Shown piece after piece: positions 33,425 to 44,598 of a stretch of 64,000 nucleotides of DNA. The notes under the pieces were generated by a model. The model searched no databases. It had not been told where the DNA came from and was given only the letters and a program-made list of their open reading frames with translations. This DNA is from Anniella stebbinsi. Taxonomy: Eukaryota; Chordata; Lepidosauria; Squamata; Anniellidae. The DNA lies in NCBI GenBank assembly GCA_029215795.1, contig JARDYH010000002.1, positions 38,610,001 through 38,674,000 on the forward strand, written 5' to 3'. Position numbers and translations under genes: made by a program. Every line of letters starts with the position of its first letter. Positions within the stretch are counted from its first letter, which is position 1.

Positions 33425-34115
33425 GCAAAAATGGCTTCTCTTCAGCGTCGCAGCGGCACAATGCCAAATTGCGCTCCTTGCATCCCTCTACATGCAAGGA
33501 GCGCAACGGCGGGCTTTCCAGCCGCCGCCACCGTGCCCACCAAGCAGCATTTAAGGTACGTTTATTTCATTTTTTCTGGGGTGGGGAAGTAGGGTGGGTG
33601 GTTGGCAGTGGGAAGGTGGTTTTTTTTACATTTTTTAAATTTTTTACTTTAAATGTGGGGTGGTGAAGTAGGGCGGATGGTCGGTGGCAGGAAGTGGGGT
33701 TTTTTTACGTTTATTTATTTATTTTACTTTAAACATGAGAGGGGAGAAGAGGGTTTGTTTAATTTTTTATGTATTTTATGGGGAGAAGGGAGGAAGGTCT
33801 GTGGAGGGGCGGAGGTGGTCCAGCGAGCTTATGGCTCGCTGGACAATCCTATTCCCTGCCCAGCCCATGGCAACTAATCAGTGGTCGCCAGAGACTGGAT
33901 AGGCCTCCGAGAAGCTCTGGAGCAACAGCGACAGATGGCAAAAGCCATGGTCGCATCGCTCAATCCTAAAAAAGTCGGACTAAATGCCCAACTTTTTTAA
34001 TGCGGCGCTTTGGGGCTTTGCCCCTAGATGGCTTCGGATTGGCAGCTGCATCATGTAACACAACTGCTGCCATTCTGAAGCCACCGCGACGGATACTCTC
34101 CATCTAGAGGCACCC
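33425..34115. mobile_element. Unclassified GC-rich, CpG-rich repeat-like block
   Basis: CpG-containing ends ('cagcgtcgcagcggcac' and 'gccaccgcgacggatac') enclose two diverged direct units of about 90 bp (about 33575-33655 and 33656-33745), each with a 'gaagtaggg' block, a 'gtggcag/gttggcag' block and T-runs. Short hairpins such as 'ccagcgagcttatggctcgctgg' split at 33819-33841. Frames of 65-74 codons here look like chance. Confidence 0.35.
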
Positions 34116-35396
34116 TTAGACCTATTTTCACTGATACAGTAAACCTGTTTCTGCATTATATCAACATGCAGGTAAGGACTGAAGGCATGACTGAATAATA
34201 GTCCTCCATACCAAAAAAAATCGATGAAGTCGTGGAGAATGCTGATCTCAATCCCTTCTCTCCCAAATGCTGGCTTTCTATGTGAAATTAACTATTTTGT
34301 GCGAAGAAGCAGTCATCTGAACCCATACATGCATCTGAAATGATACAGCTTTTCCACCTCAGTGAGAATTAGGCCACAGTGTTAGACTCCACTTCCTCAA
34401 CTGATGAGACTATTCAGGCACGACAATATAGTATTTACTTCCCTTTGGAAAAGAATGGAGATTTGAATTTTTGTTTACTGGGATCCACAAATTTTGGCTT
34501 GTCTTCTCAAATTTTGTAGCTATCAAGACCTCACTGATCCTCCAAGTATGTTGGAGGGTACACATCATAGCCTAGAGCCACTCAGAGCCCTCCAAACCAC
34601 AGCATGAACACTGGGACAATGTCCCGCCTCAACATCATGCTCACGAGTGGATTCAGAGTTCATCTATGTCATGCTGGCCTACCAAATTACATCTTGTCAC
34701 CTTGGCTGTATATTTATTTATTATTGCTTCACTTCATTCCTCTAATACTGAATTTGGGTGGTCATATCCCTGTCAACCTGGAAGCAAAACAGAACCACCC
34801 TAAACAAAGGTTGTAGTTCCTACATACTATGAGGACTTCTTAGCTACAAATAAGTTTAAAAGCTTGTAAATTGTTAGATGTATTTTAAACATAAAATAAA
34901 ATGTCCTTGTAAACTTGCAGGACTTATGGGAAATAGAGAGCAGAGAGATAAGGAAATACTAGTGTAACTCAGCTCATTGTCCAAAGTTGGAACTTTCAAA
35001 CTCATACTAAGCCAAAGACAGGATCTCCCACTTTTGCTACTATTTTTTGTTTAATGAGGGTGCTAAAATCCTGGATTTTACCATAACTTTCCATTGAAAG
35101 CTATCACTTTGGTCCTAACAGAGGGGGAAAGGGGGAACGGTGGAACTAAAGGAACCTGAAGTAGGGTATATTGTTACATCTAGAAAACTCTGTGGTTGAG
35201 AGCTGATGAGTCATGGTTTGTTGAAGGTACCTGGAAAAAAACCTAAAGACAATCGAGGAGTAAAGAGGAGTTGACCTGCTTGAGCCCTTCACCACATATG
35301 ACATCCTAGAAATAAACATAAGAATGGAGAAATGCATGCCATTAGAGAGAGAGAAAGCTCTCCTCTCCATGCTATACTCCCCCATATCAGCTATTT
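34116..35396. other. No recognised feature
   Basis: Unique-looking sequence. No repeat ends or convincing exons. Confidence 0.45.
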
Positions 35397-35580
35397 TATC
35401 AATTGCATTTATAGCCTACCTTTCCTCAAATAGCAATGCCCAGTGTTCATGGATTTCCCTCCCTCACATTTTATCCTCACAACAACCTTGTGAGGTAGGT
35501 TAAGCTGAGAATTGGTGACTATCCCAAAATCATGCCATGAGGTTCATGGCTGAGTGTGGATTTGAACATGAGTCTCCCCT
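35397..35580 (-). mobile_element. tRNA-derived SINE (MIR/CORE-like)
   Basis: Antisense body 'aaccttgtgaggtaggttaa' and B-box region (reverse complement GTTCAAATCC at about 35562). The A box is not clear. Confidence 0.75.
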
Positions 35581-37057
35581 GTCCTCGGGTGTATTAAAAA
35601 ATTATGAAGTGCTACATAATAATAAGAAAACAGAGGGGAAAGCATCCCTGACCTTGTACGGCACTTTAGAGGTGCTCCAATTACTTAGGAGGTGCAGCAC
35701 ACCTGTGGGGATGATCACCCACTTCCATTCCAAAGTGAGGATGAAGCCTGAGACTCACCATTCACCCCTTGCCACAGCAAACAAATTTGCAAATATATTA
35801 AGCACAGAGAAGCAGACAGCACCTAAACAACACTAGTTTGTAAAGCAACCTCAGTTCCTGTCAAAGCAGAAGCAGTATTTAATAGGCACCTCCCACAATT
35901 CCTTTTTCCATCTGGCTGCAAAAACAGATACCTGTTGCTGGCTACAGTGCAACTGTGTTCTCCCTAACACATACATTTCCATCTCACCCATATTCCAACT
36001 GGTAGTAACCACAAGCCTCAACAAACCATTGAAAAAATATCTTCCAGTCATCGAGGAATCATTAATTGCTTCCATTGGATGAAACTCAATTGTGTCCATC
36101 CACTGAGGTTATGGCATCCTCCAGCTGAGCAGATTAACTGACCCACCCCGTTTCCCTTCACTAGCTCCAAATCTGATCTGGATGCTTGGTGGCACTTCTG
36201 GGGCAGTGTTGGGGGGCATGCAGCAGGGAGAAGAGGAAGGGAAAAATCCATCATACAAGAAGAAGTCTGCTCAACTTCTAGTCTGCAATTGTCATTCCCT
36301 CAACTGGTCACAAGCAATCAAGTACACAAAAACAGTCATTTAATAAAATAGACTTATTTAAGGCATGAGCTGTTACAGGAAAAATCCACTTCAAATGTAA
36401 AATGCATGTAATGAAGCAAGCTCTTATGAATGATCACACAATAGTTCAGCCTCAGGTGCTGCAGCATTTTTAAAACCCTCATTAACTTCTTATTGAGAAG
36501 AGTTCAAAATATAGTAAATTACAAAGCACTGATCCTGGCAGAATTGTCATTCCTCCAGATTAGCCTCAACAGAACCATTTTTAAAAAATAATACTTAATT
36601 TGAATTAAATACCAGTACAGACAACTGAAAAAATCTAGCAGTCCTACAACCTTCAAACATAGAAGAAGTTAGCTAGGCCAGCTCAAGTCTGATGGACATC
36701 TGGCAGCAAAAGCTTCTAGTTAGCAAATATTGTAAAGCATGCATCAAACAAAACTAAGTGTCAGAAATAACGTTATTTAAAACTTAGAAACTCAAGAGAC
36801 TTGACCTTAAAGCAGATCATCTGTTGATTCTGTGTATGACTTTGGAGATTTTAAAGGCTCCTTTATGCATTATGTTTTCAACATGTACATATAAACAAAT
36901 GGGCATGCAACACAATAAGGTGTACGATACAGGTAGATGGATGTGTTTGCGAGTCTGGATTGAACCTTGCTCCTCAATGTGCTTGCTGCCACATAAACAC
37001 CAGGAGTCGCCCTCTGTCTCAATTCCCTGCTTGAGGAATATCACCTTTTTGTAGACG
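35581..37057. other. No recognised gene; unique-looking sequence
   Basis: The 99-codon frame at 35537-35836 begins in the SINE and has no family signature. Nothing else recognised. Confidence 0.45.
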
Positions 37058-37678
37058 ATATTTGCATTACTAGACTACTGTAACATGCTCTATGTGGGGT
37101 TACCCATGTGTGTGGTTCAGAAGCTGCAGCAAGTGCAGAACGCAGCAGCTAGGGTACTCACGGGGACACCTAGCTCTGCTCATATAAAACCTGTATAAAA
37201 AGAACTGCATTGGCTGTCTGTTAGCTACTGAGCCACATACAAGGTTATGCTGTTATGATATAAAGACCTAAACAATTTGGGACCAGCATACCTAGCAGAC
37301 TGCCTTCCCTTATATATACCTGGACGACAATTACGATCTGCAGAGGAGGCCCTACTGGCCATTCTGAGATGAACAGAATGCAGCCATGAAGAACCTCGGC
37401 GGCAGACCTTCTCTGTAGTGGGACCCACCCTCTGGAAAACCCTCCCTCGTGGGTGGTTCAGTAGGCAGAAAACATAACATCTTTTAAACGCCTCCTGAAG
37501 ATAACCTTTTTACCCAGGCTTTCCCTGGTTTTTAATGTAGCTCATTTTATATTAATTTTTAAACTTTTTAATGTTTTAAATTGATACTTCTCATATTTTA
37601 TGGTTTTTAATTGTGCACTGCCCAAAGAGCTTCAGCTAATAGGCAGTATAAAAATGTAACAAGTAAATAAGTAAATAA
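37058..37678 (+). mobile_element. L2 LINE, diverged 3' end
   Basis: Codon remnants of the L2 C-terminal domain (DYCNMLYVGLP-like at 37070-37110, 'ctgcattggctgtctgttag', 'gggacccaccctctggaaa') with many stops, then the 3' UTR 'cactgcccaaagagcttcag' and an AAT-rich tail. A subfamily distinct from 38025. Confidence 0.85.
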
Positions 37679-38024
37679 ATTGCCGGCATCCATAAAGCTC
37701 AAGGACAACTTTATAAGACTTGCAATTTAACTGTAAGTGCACCCATCTTGCTTGCAAACACAAAATCCATCAGATGGTTAGATCAATATAAGATACATTT
37801 GGTCTGATGTTTTGTCATGAGATGGGTGGGCTTATCACCCACAAAACACTACAGAATGATTAAGAAAATACCTAGAAGTAGTTTTTCTTTTTGTTTTTTA
37901 AACTTCCCAGTATGGCAATGCTCAGTCATTTTAAATGGTAAGGCTGGTATATTTCCTCTTAGCATGTCAGCACATATTTCTCACAACATTAAAGCAGGGA
38001 AAATAAAGTTACAGGAAGATGAGG
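37679..38024. other. No recognised feature
   Basis: Short unique-looking spacer between two L2 insertions. Confidence 0.45.
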
Positions 38025-39033
38025 CGCAAGTCTGTGGATATGCTGAACCAATGCCTGGCTGCAACAATGGACTGGATGAGGGCTAATAAACTGAAACTCA
38101 ATCCAGACAAGACTGAGACGCTGTTAGTGGGTGGTTCTGCTGACCGGATAGAGGGTCTTCAACCTGTTCTGGATGGGGTTGCACTCCCCTTGAAGGAGCG
38201 GGTTCGTAGCTTGGGGGTTCTCCTAGAACCATCTCTGTCACTTGAGGCTCAAGTGGCCTCAGTGGCACGGAGTGCCTTCTACCAACTTTGGTTGGTGGCA
38301 CAGCTACAGCCCTATCTGGACAGGGATAACCTGGCTTCAGTTGTCCACGCTCTAGTAACCTCCAAGTTAGATTACTGCAATGCACTCTACGTGGGGCTGC
38401 CTTTGAAGGCGGTTCGGAAGCTGCAGCTTGTGCAAAATGCAGCGGCCAGATTGATAACTGGGACCAAAAGGTTCGAACATATAAGACCTACTCTGGCCCG
38501 CTTGTATTGGCTGCCTGTATGTTTCCGAGCCCGATTCAAGGTGCTGGTTTTAACCTATAAAGCCTTACACGGCTTGGGACCACAATACCTGATGGAACGC
38601 CTTTCCCGACATGAATCTACCCGAACACTACATTCAACATCTAAGGCCCTCCTCTGGGTGCCTACCCCGATGGAAGCTCGGAGGTCGGCAACAAGGGAGA
38701 GGGCCTTCTCTGTGGTGGCCCCCCAACTGTGGAATGATCTCCCTGACGAGGCCCACCCGGCACCAACATTGCTATCTTTTTGGCACCAGGCCAAGACTTT
38801 CCTCTTCTCTCAGGCATTTGGCAATATCTGAGGAGCTTGAGTTTGTTTTTGTTTTTAGGCTTACAGCTTTTTAAAGTTATTATAGTGGTTTTAAATGTAT
38901 GTGTATATTGCATGCTTTTGCTGTTTTAACTTTTGTATACTGTTTTTAATTGTTTTAATCCTATGTAAACCGCCCAGAGAGCTTCGGCTATGGGGCGGCA
39001 TACAAATGCAATAAATAAATAAATAAATAAATA
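38025..39033 (+). mobile_element. L2 LINE, 3' third with intact C-terminal frame
   Basis: 5'-truncated just after the YADD box. One uninterrupted frame (38019-38831, 270 codons, TGA stop) covers the RT thumb and C-terminal region: NKLKLNPDKTETLLVGGSAD, VRSLGVLLEPSLSLEAQVAS, LDYCNALYVGLPLKAVRKLQ and WNDLPDEAH. The native stop is followed by about 190 bp of 3' UTR ending 'gggcggcatacaaatgcaat' and an (AAAT)n tail. Possible decayed target duplication: 'caggaagatgaggc' left, 'cagaaagattggc' right. The youngest-looking L2 here, but without RT catalytic residues or endonuclease it is dead on arrival. Confidence 0.93.
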
Positions 39034-39550
39034 AATCCAGAAAGATTGGCAAGGACAAGACAGTACTTTGAGCTTGGTTTCATGATCACATGTAATATTA
39101 AACAGTATCCACTTTGTAGGCTGCTTATTAGTTACTCCATTAGTGGCTGGCTTCTGTCTTTGTATGCCAGTTTACTACCATTAGTAATACTATGCATAGT
39201 ATTCAATACACCTGAAACTGAGGCTCAACTAAAATCTGCTCTTGAAACTGCTCCCATAGCTTGCCTCTGCCAAAGAAGAACAACTGCTTCCTCTGTTTTC
39301 AGCTTTATGTTACTATCAGTCTCAGAAAGGTACATCTTTTTATCAAACCACTTCCTGGCTCGGTCTAAAGGAGGACTCTGAACTTCTGCCGTGGAGACAT
39401 GTAGTGTACTTTCTGTAGGCAATTATTGCCAGAGAAAAACAGGACACATTTCAGCCCAAATTCTAGGCTTCTTGGGGGTATCAACAGCAATACAAGGTGG
39501 TATAATTCAGATTTACAGGGGGCAGAAGGAGGAAGTGGAGTCATCACACT
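39034..39550. other. No recognised feature
   Basis: Unique-looking. The 111-codon frame at 39046 is hydrophobic in places but starts in the L2 flank and has no family signature. Confidence 0.4.
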
Positions 39551-39806
39551 AGGCCTGTGCAGAAGACACCTTAAACCCTGCTGGTTAAGGCTTTTGGTTA
39601 AGCAGCAGGGTTTAAGGTATCTTGAGTGATGCATTTTGCTAAACCCTGCTCACTCACTAACTGCAATCAGACCGTCTGCAGCAGGGTTAGTGGCTCTAAC
39701 TGTGGCTGAAAGTGTTGTGTGCAACAGCACAGTTTGTGGTTAGTGTTAACCCCAGAGAACCACAGTTTCGCTAACCACAGAGCCTGAAGTGTTGTCTGAA
39801 CAGGCC
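39551..39806. mobile_element. Palindromic-tile MITE (CCTGTTCAGACAACAC ends)
   Basis: Left end AGGCCTGTGCAGAAGACACC and right end (reverse complement AGGGCCTGTTCAGACAACAC). Interior palindrome 'ttaaaccctgctggttaagg' and 'agcagcagggtttaagg' near 39570-39620. Confidence 0.65.
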
Positions 39807-40627
39807 CTCTGTCTCTGATGTTCCTTTTCTTGTTATCTGAGGGAGTTAGCGGCAAGTCTCAGTAAAGTCACAGAAACTTTGTGAAGCACAGGGTAGCTTC
39901 TCAGTTCAAAACACTTTGAAGAAAGTTGACATTCCAGAACTGCGGGATTATCGAGAGAACGCTAGTGAGGAAAGGTACTTGAAATAACGAGATTTCTGTA
40001 CAGTTCTGATATAAATGATACAGTTCAGATATGATGCTGTACAGTACTGATATAAAAACTAGTCACTTGGAGGTTTCCTTGTAGTGGGACTCCTGAGGTC
40101 TGGAAGCAAAGCTATGAACATACTATATGCTTTAGTATCCAGGTCCCCATTTGAGGCTAACACTGAGGATGTACACAAGGCCAGCAATTAGAATTTTATG
40201 CTGGCTTCTTGAGCAACTTTCAAACTCTGCCAGTACAAGGAATGGGAGTGGTCAGAGTACACAGTGCTTGCCTATTGCATTTTCACAAGTTCAGAAGCAT
40301 AGGCAAGTGTGGTGTGGTGAACAGCTGCACCAGTGGGCATGCCCGTACTGACGAGTCAGAGCAGTTAACTGTCAAGACTCCTCCCTGCCTAGAAATTATA
40401 GCTGTGAGGCAGTGTCATTAAACTTTAACAAAGTAATCTCAGCACAAACCCAATACTAACATTCACAGAAACTCTTCTAGAAGAAAACGTAACACTCAGG
40501 CAAGCTGTAGTTTTAGATTGCAATCCTAATCAGATGGAATAGCAAATATCTTTGATGAAAGGTGCATGTTTCCAACCTCTCAAAGGTCAAATGAATGGAG
40601 CACCTCACTTTGACCTGAACCTCTAAA
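39807..40627. other. No recognised feature
   Basis: Unique-looking sequence with small tandem similarity ('gatacagttcagatatgatg' region, 40010-40050). Confidence 0.4.
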
Positions 40628-40767
40628 ACAGAGGTGAGGAATGTGTGGAACTCCAGATGTTTTTGGACTGCAACTCCTATCAGTTCTATCCAGCATAGCC
40701 AGTAGTGGGGGATGTTGTTGTTGGGCTGCAACTCCCATCTATAGTGCCCCACATTCCCAACCCGCTC
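40628..40767. mobile_element. GGTTGGGGAAGGCTG-type palindromic MITE, diverged
   Basis: 'ctccagatgtttttggactg' and 'ttgttgggctgcaactccca' are the two internal arms of the family complete at 43021. Confidence 0.55.
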
Positions 40768-40927
40768 TATGAGACGGAATTAGGGGACTGAGACACACAT
40801 TGAAGAACTTTCGTTAAATAAAAAAAGATACAGATGTGTTTATTCCATTGCACAGAATCAACAACTGGGCATAACTTTTCTTTGTCTTTTTTGCACTGTG
40901 CACCTCTTTGGGGAAAATGACAGTTTG

Positions 40928-41125
40928 GGACTGCAATCCTACACTCATCTGGATGTATGTTCCCTTTAACTCAATGGAGCTTACTTTTGAGTTAGACATG
41001 TATAAGATTGCACTGCCAGTCTGTGAAGCCGCCCTTCGGACTTACTCCAAAGTAAATGCCCTTGGCAGCTTATTGATCACGTATTGGGCTTCCTTCGGAG
41101 TAAATATGTATGGGATTGATCTCTC
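40928..41125. mobile_element. Two adjacent CAATCCTATACA palindromic repeats
   Basis: The first (40928-41019) runs from 'gactgcaatcctacactc' through 'aactcaatggagcttacttt' to 'atgtataagattgcac'. The second (about 41037-41125) has 'cggacttactccaaagtaa' and 'gagtaaatatgtatgggatt'. Both are foldbacks of the same family, next to the CpG island. Confidence 0.6.
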
Positions 41126-41790
41126 CGTGGATGGAAACCCTGCCTTAAAACACAGCATATCTAGAAACTCTATAACTGGGGCATTTCTCTCAGCAATACA
41201 CGCCACGAAACGAAACAAACACGCACAACAGCTCGGTTTAAGGCGTCTTAACCGTGTCCGTGTCCGATTTAGGACTCCGTCAGCAAAGAGATTCCTCAAA
41301 AAGCAAACAGGTTCTCTTTCCGGAAGAAAACCCGCTTGCTTGTTTAGAGGTTCCCGAAGTTATACGAACACCTGCGCAATTTTCTTGTGGCACCTGGAGC
41401 CGCGGAATCTTTCCTGCAGTAGCTGTGGAAGAAGAGCGGGGGGCAGAGAAGCCCATCCTCCAAGCCACTCAGGTAACAAGCAGCTTTTCTCCAGCGACAG
41501 GTGTTTCCCGTCGTCGCCACCACAAACAGCGCCCCAAGGGCACCTCCCGCTCCCGCTCGTACACGTGTCCCTCCGTGAGGCAAGAGCAGCCTCAGCTCCA
41601 CGCAGTTTCTCTCGCCTAAAACCTCCTGAAGCCCCAACCCGAAACCCCGAGAAACCGAGGAAAAGAACAGGGGGGGGGGAGGGCGGGGAGGAAATAAAAT
41701 GCCACCGTCCAGACCAGGTGAACCATTTTGGCCCAAGCTCTTGAGTTGGCGGCAACCGAGACAATAAGTCCAAGCCAGGATTCAACTTAC

Positions 41791-41842
41791 AGCCATAGCG
41801 GGGTCTCTGCAAGGCCGGCGAGGAGGGCTCCTCATAATTCAT
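41791..41842 (-). CDS. Speculative first coding exon, unknown gene
   Basis: On the minus strand an ATG at 41842-41840 in a fair context (A at -3) opens 17 codons starting MNYEEPSSPALQRP. It reaches GCT|GTAAGTTG, a donor with a perfect +1 to +6 match, at 41791/41790. That is the shape of a short first coding exon in a CpG island, in phase 1. I do not recognise the peptide. The frame also reads on past the donor, so this could be chance. The rest of the gene would lie at lower coordinates, but I found no convincing downstream exon. Confidence 0.2.
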
Positions 41843-42049
41843 TCTCCTGGGGGTGGCGGGGAAGCCGGGTGTCGCCTCGGCGCTAACAAACTTCGCGAAG
41901 CCGCCAGCCAGTATAATCCCTGTTCCGGGTGCAGCGAAACTTTTCCTGTCCTGTAGCCGCCGACGCCGTTCCAAATGCACGGACGCACACACACACCCCC
42001 ACCCACCGCCTCGCGCGCAAGAGGAGGAGGAGGGGGAGTCGTCGTCGGC

Positions 42050-42067
42050 TGCTGCTGCTGCTGCTGC
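42050..42067 (+). repeat. Short (CTG/GCTGC)n tract
   Basis: Six CTG-type units in the CpG island, read as poly-Q, poly-A or poly-L in the overlapping chance frames. Confidence 0.8.
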
Positions 42068-42760
42068 CGATACTGTTGCACACACACACTCCCTGCCTCT
42101 TCCGCAACAAGCCCAAGGCAGTCTCGGCACTGGCGGTAGTAGCAGACACTCTTCTGCAGTCGCTGCGGAGCAAGCTTGAGGCGCGCGCCTCTCTGCTGAC
42201 GAGCGCAAAAGAAGTTCAGGGCAGGCTGGAGGACGCCTCTCCGTGCCTTATCCTTTCCCTCCCCCTCTCTGATTCGCTCCTTCGAGACCGAGAGCCGTCT
42301 CTTTTACCTGGCCGCCTTACACGCGGCGGCGCTCTCGGGTCGGCCGGCTGTGGCAGCACTGCTATCAGAGGGAAGCAAAGTGGCGTGTTCTTGCGCGCAC
42401 TCAGCTCTATCCTAAAGGAAGGCGCCAAAGTGAACTCTTTTCTCCACCCCCAGCGCGCTTCCTCTTTCTTTCCCCTCTTTCTCTCCCCAGCCCCGTTATT
42501 CCGGGGGGGGGGGGCGAGGGGGGCATTGCCTGCTCCACAGCGACCCCTGTCGCCTGCACCAACGGGCGACGACGCAGCTGGGTGGGCCGAGCCCCCTCCT
42601 CCGCTTGCAATCTGCATATATGACTCCTGCAGGAGGCCTCGGGGGATGCTTCTAGCCTCGGGGCTCTCAGGGGGGTGCAATTTTGTTTTTACCCCCTTGC
42701 CACAAGCCCGGTGTGTGGCTTGTGAGGTTTGCAGTGCAGGAATTTTATTTTATTTTTAAA

Positions 42761-43020
42761 GCACACACGTAAGGAAGGAAACAAAAGAACGATCCTATTT
42801 CTGTCCCAGGCAGTTGCTCGGTTACGCTGAGAGCCTCTTTCCCTCCAAAGACACTCCGCCAATGAGCACCTCCTTCCAGAAATAAAACTTATTGCCAACA
42901 TTGCAAGAAGCGCACCTTGGTCATGTGATTTACGCTTCACTGTTACAGTCTGAGGTATACTGGTGTCAGGGGCTCGACTCGAATATAATAAATATTATAT
43001 AAATAAATATAATAATAAAA
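42761..43020. other. Shore of the CpG island
   Basis: Includes a CCAAT motif near 42858 and TCATGTGA (42920-42927), an E-box of the M-box/CLEAR-like type. Neither is proven functional. Confidence 0.3.
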
Positions 43021-43140
43021 CAGCCTTCCCCAACCTAGCTGCCTCCAGCTTTGTTGGACTACAACCCCTATCATGCTGGCTGGGGTTGATAGGGGGTGTA
43101 GTCCCAACACTGCTGGAAGGCACCAGGTTGGAGAAGTCTG
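43021..43140. mobile_element. Complete palindromic MITE (CAGCCTTCCCCAACCT)
   Basis: Starts CAGCCTTCCCCAACCT and ends AGGTTGGAGAAGTCTG. Inner arms 'ttggactacaacccctatc' and 'gatagggggtgtagtccca' pair. Best copy of a family with diverged members at 6224, 40628, 48712, 53432 and 57928. hAT affiliation is likely, but no clear 8-bp duplication was seen. Confidence 0.75.
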
Positions 43141-43479
43141 GGCTAAAGTGTTCCTCAATAGAGGAACAGAGATCCTTTCCTTTACTAATGATCAAATGCT
43201 CACTCATCAGAGTTGATCTGTGACTGCAAATCATTACCTGAGAGTGAAATGAGGCTTAAGAGCATACATGTTCTAAGTAGAGTAAGGCCACAATCCACCA
43301 CAGAGTTAAAATCCCAGCCAGAAATCAGAATGTGTGGTTTCCAAATCATCTTCACTTCTTTTTAGGAATTAAGCCCTTATTCAACATTTTAGAAGATATT
43401 AATGCATCTGTATCGGAAATAACTGTATCGGAAATAACTGACTTTAGTTGCATGGTATGATCAACAATTACGTTGTACT
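43141..43479. other. No recognised feature
   Basis: Unique-looking, with a small direct repeat 'tatcggaaataactg' at 43413-43440. Confidence 0.4.
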
Positions 43480-43761
43480 CTTTCTGGTGCCAGGTGAAGA
43501 CCTTTGTATTTTCCCAGTATTTTAACATTTTATCATCCTAGACTTTTAGGTCTGCTGTTTAAATCTGTATTTTAAATCTGTAAAATCTCTGCATTGCTGC
43601 CTGGTTTTATTCTGATTGTGCTTTTATATGGTAATTTTATATTGTGATTTTAGTTTCCATATTTTATATTTCAAGCTATACTCTATGGTTTTAATTTTTG
43701 TGAACTGCCCAGAGAACTTCAGCTATTGGGCAGTATAGAGATGAAAATAAATAAATAAATT
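43480..43761 (+). mobile_element. L2 LINE, 3' end
   Basis: Last codons (ggtgccaggtgaagaccttt, cf. WHQAKTF in the intact copy), the 3' UTR with 'gaactgcccagagaacttca' and 'gggcagtatagagatgaaa', and an (AAAT)n tail. Confidence 0.8.
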
Positions 43762-44504
43762 CAAATGTTCACATGTGAACAGATGTTAATGGGCCCAACT
43801 TTTCAGCATAATCTGTGAATACGACCCTAGACACTAGGGTCAAGCTCTAGCTATAAAGAATACAAAAGTGACCCTATTATCTGTAACTTGTTTGCAGTTG
43901 GACTCCATGACTCACTGCTTCAATGTTTAAAAACTATTATGGAAAATAAAGACTAAATTATTGATTACTAGGCTTTGGCCCTTGTACATAAACAACCATA
44001 AAAGGCTGCCTTCTGTCAGAAGCTAAAACAAAAACAAACAAAAAACAACTATAGACTTCAGAAGAGTACAGCTTAAGCAACTGGTGAATTGCAGCCTAAT
44101 TAAACAGAACAAGCAAAGACCATGCCCTGGTGGGTTTCCATTACTGTAGCAACTGCGGCAGACCCAGTATTTACTTTCCTGTCCTTACTTTTTCATCAGG
44201 TCATTCCTCTCTGTTGGAGGACAGACCTGTTTATGCCACAAAGCCTGTCCAGAGCCTTCTAAACAAGCTTGCTGCTTCAGGTCTGGTGGAGGATACTATC
44301 CCATCACCAATGTTGAAGGAAGATTCAACTGCTCATCCACTTGGCTTCTGTACGTGGAATGGGGAGATGCCTTTGCCTCAGGTAGCAAAATGTTTTGAGT
44401 TGGCCCTGTACACATGTCAAAGCAACCTAGTCAAACTCAGAAGCTAGATTGGGCAGGACTGGAGGAATGTGGAAGAAAACTAAAAAAAATAAATAACACA
44501 TGGG
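43762..44504. other. No recognised gene; unique-looking sequence
   Basis: The 105-codon frame at 44130-44447 has no identifiable domain. It contains no repeat text I recognise and could be checked for conservation, but a splice-flanked exon is not apparent. Confidence 0.35.
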
Positions 44505-44598
44505 CTAAAATAACCACGGTGGCTAAGGCTTTTTTGTCCTTAACCACGGTGGTTCAAGCCTTAACCACCGTGGTTTAAGGTGTCTTCTGAACAGGGCC
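44505..44598. mobile_element. Palindromic-tile MITE, short
   Basis: Three tiles in a row with CCACGGTGG or CCACCGTGG cores ('aaccacggtggctaagg', 'taaccacggtggttcaag', 'ttaaccaccgtggtttaag'), followed by the family right end GTGTCTTCTGAACAGGGCC. Confidence 0.65.

Larger units (their letters stand above)
41200..42760. promoter_or_regulatory. CpG island, probable promoter of a host gene
   Basis: About 1.5 kb of GC- and CpG-rich, non-repeat sequence in an otherwise AT-rich window (for example 'tcgctgcggagcaagcttga', 'cacgcggcggcgctctcggg', 'ccgccgacgccgttcc'). CpG islands of this size normally mark vertebrate promoters and first exons. Direction is uncertain. Candidate donors are CAG|GTAACA on plus (41476), and GCT|GTAAGT (41791/41790) and CAG|GTAAAA (about 42306) on minus. 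No canonical TATA box stands out, as is usual for CpG promoters. Many frames of up to 282 codons open here (41360-42208 minus, 41929-42759 plus), but they overlap on both strands and are low complexity. Confidence 0.7.

Noticed and set aside
35537..35836. 99-codon frame as a gene
   Set aside because: Starts within an antisense SINE and has no recognisable family.
42050..42067. Expandable CTG-repeat locus
   Set aside because: Only about six units and imperfect. Nothing shows expansion.
41360..42208. 282-codon minus-strand frame as a host gene
   Set aside because: It spans the CpG island, is low complexity (poly-A, poly-S, arginine-rich), overlaps long frames on the other strand and has a splice donor inside it. 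GC-rich DNA has few stops by chance.
41929..42759. 276-codon plus-strand frame as a host gene
   Set aside because: Same island, opposite strand; no domain and low complexity. It cannot be separated from chance.
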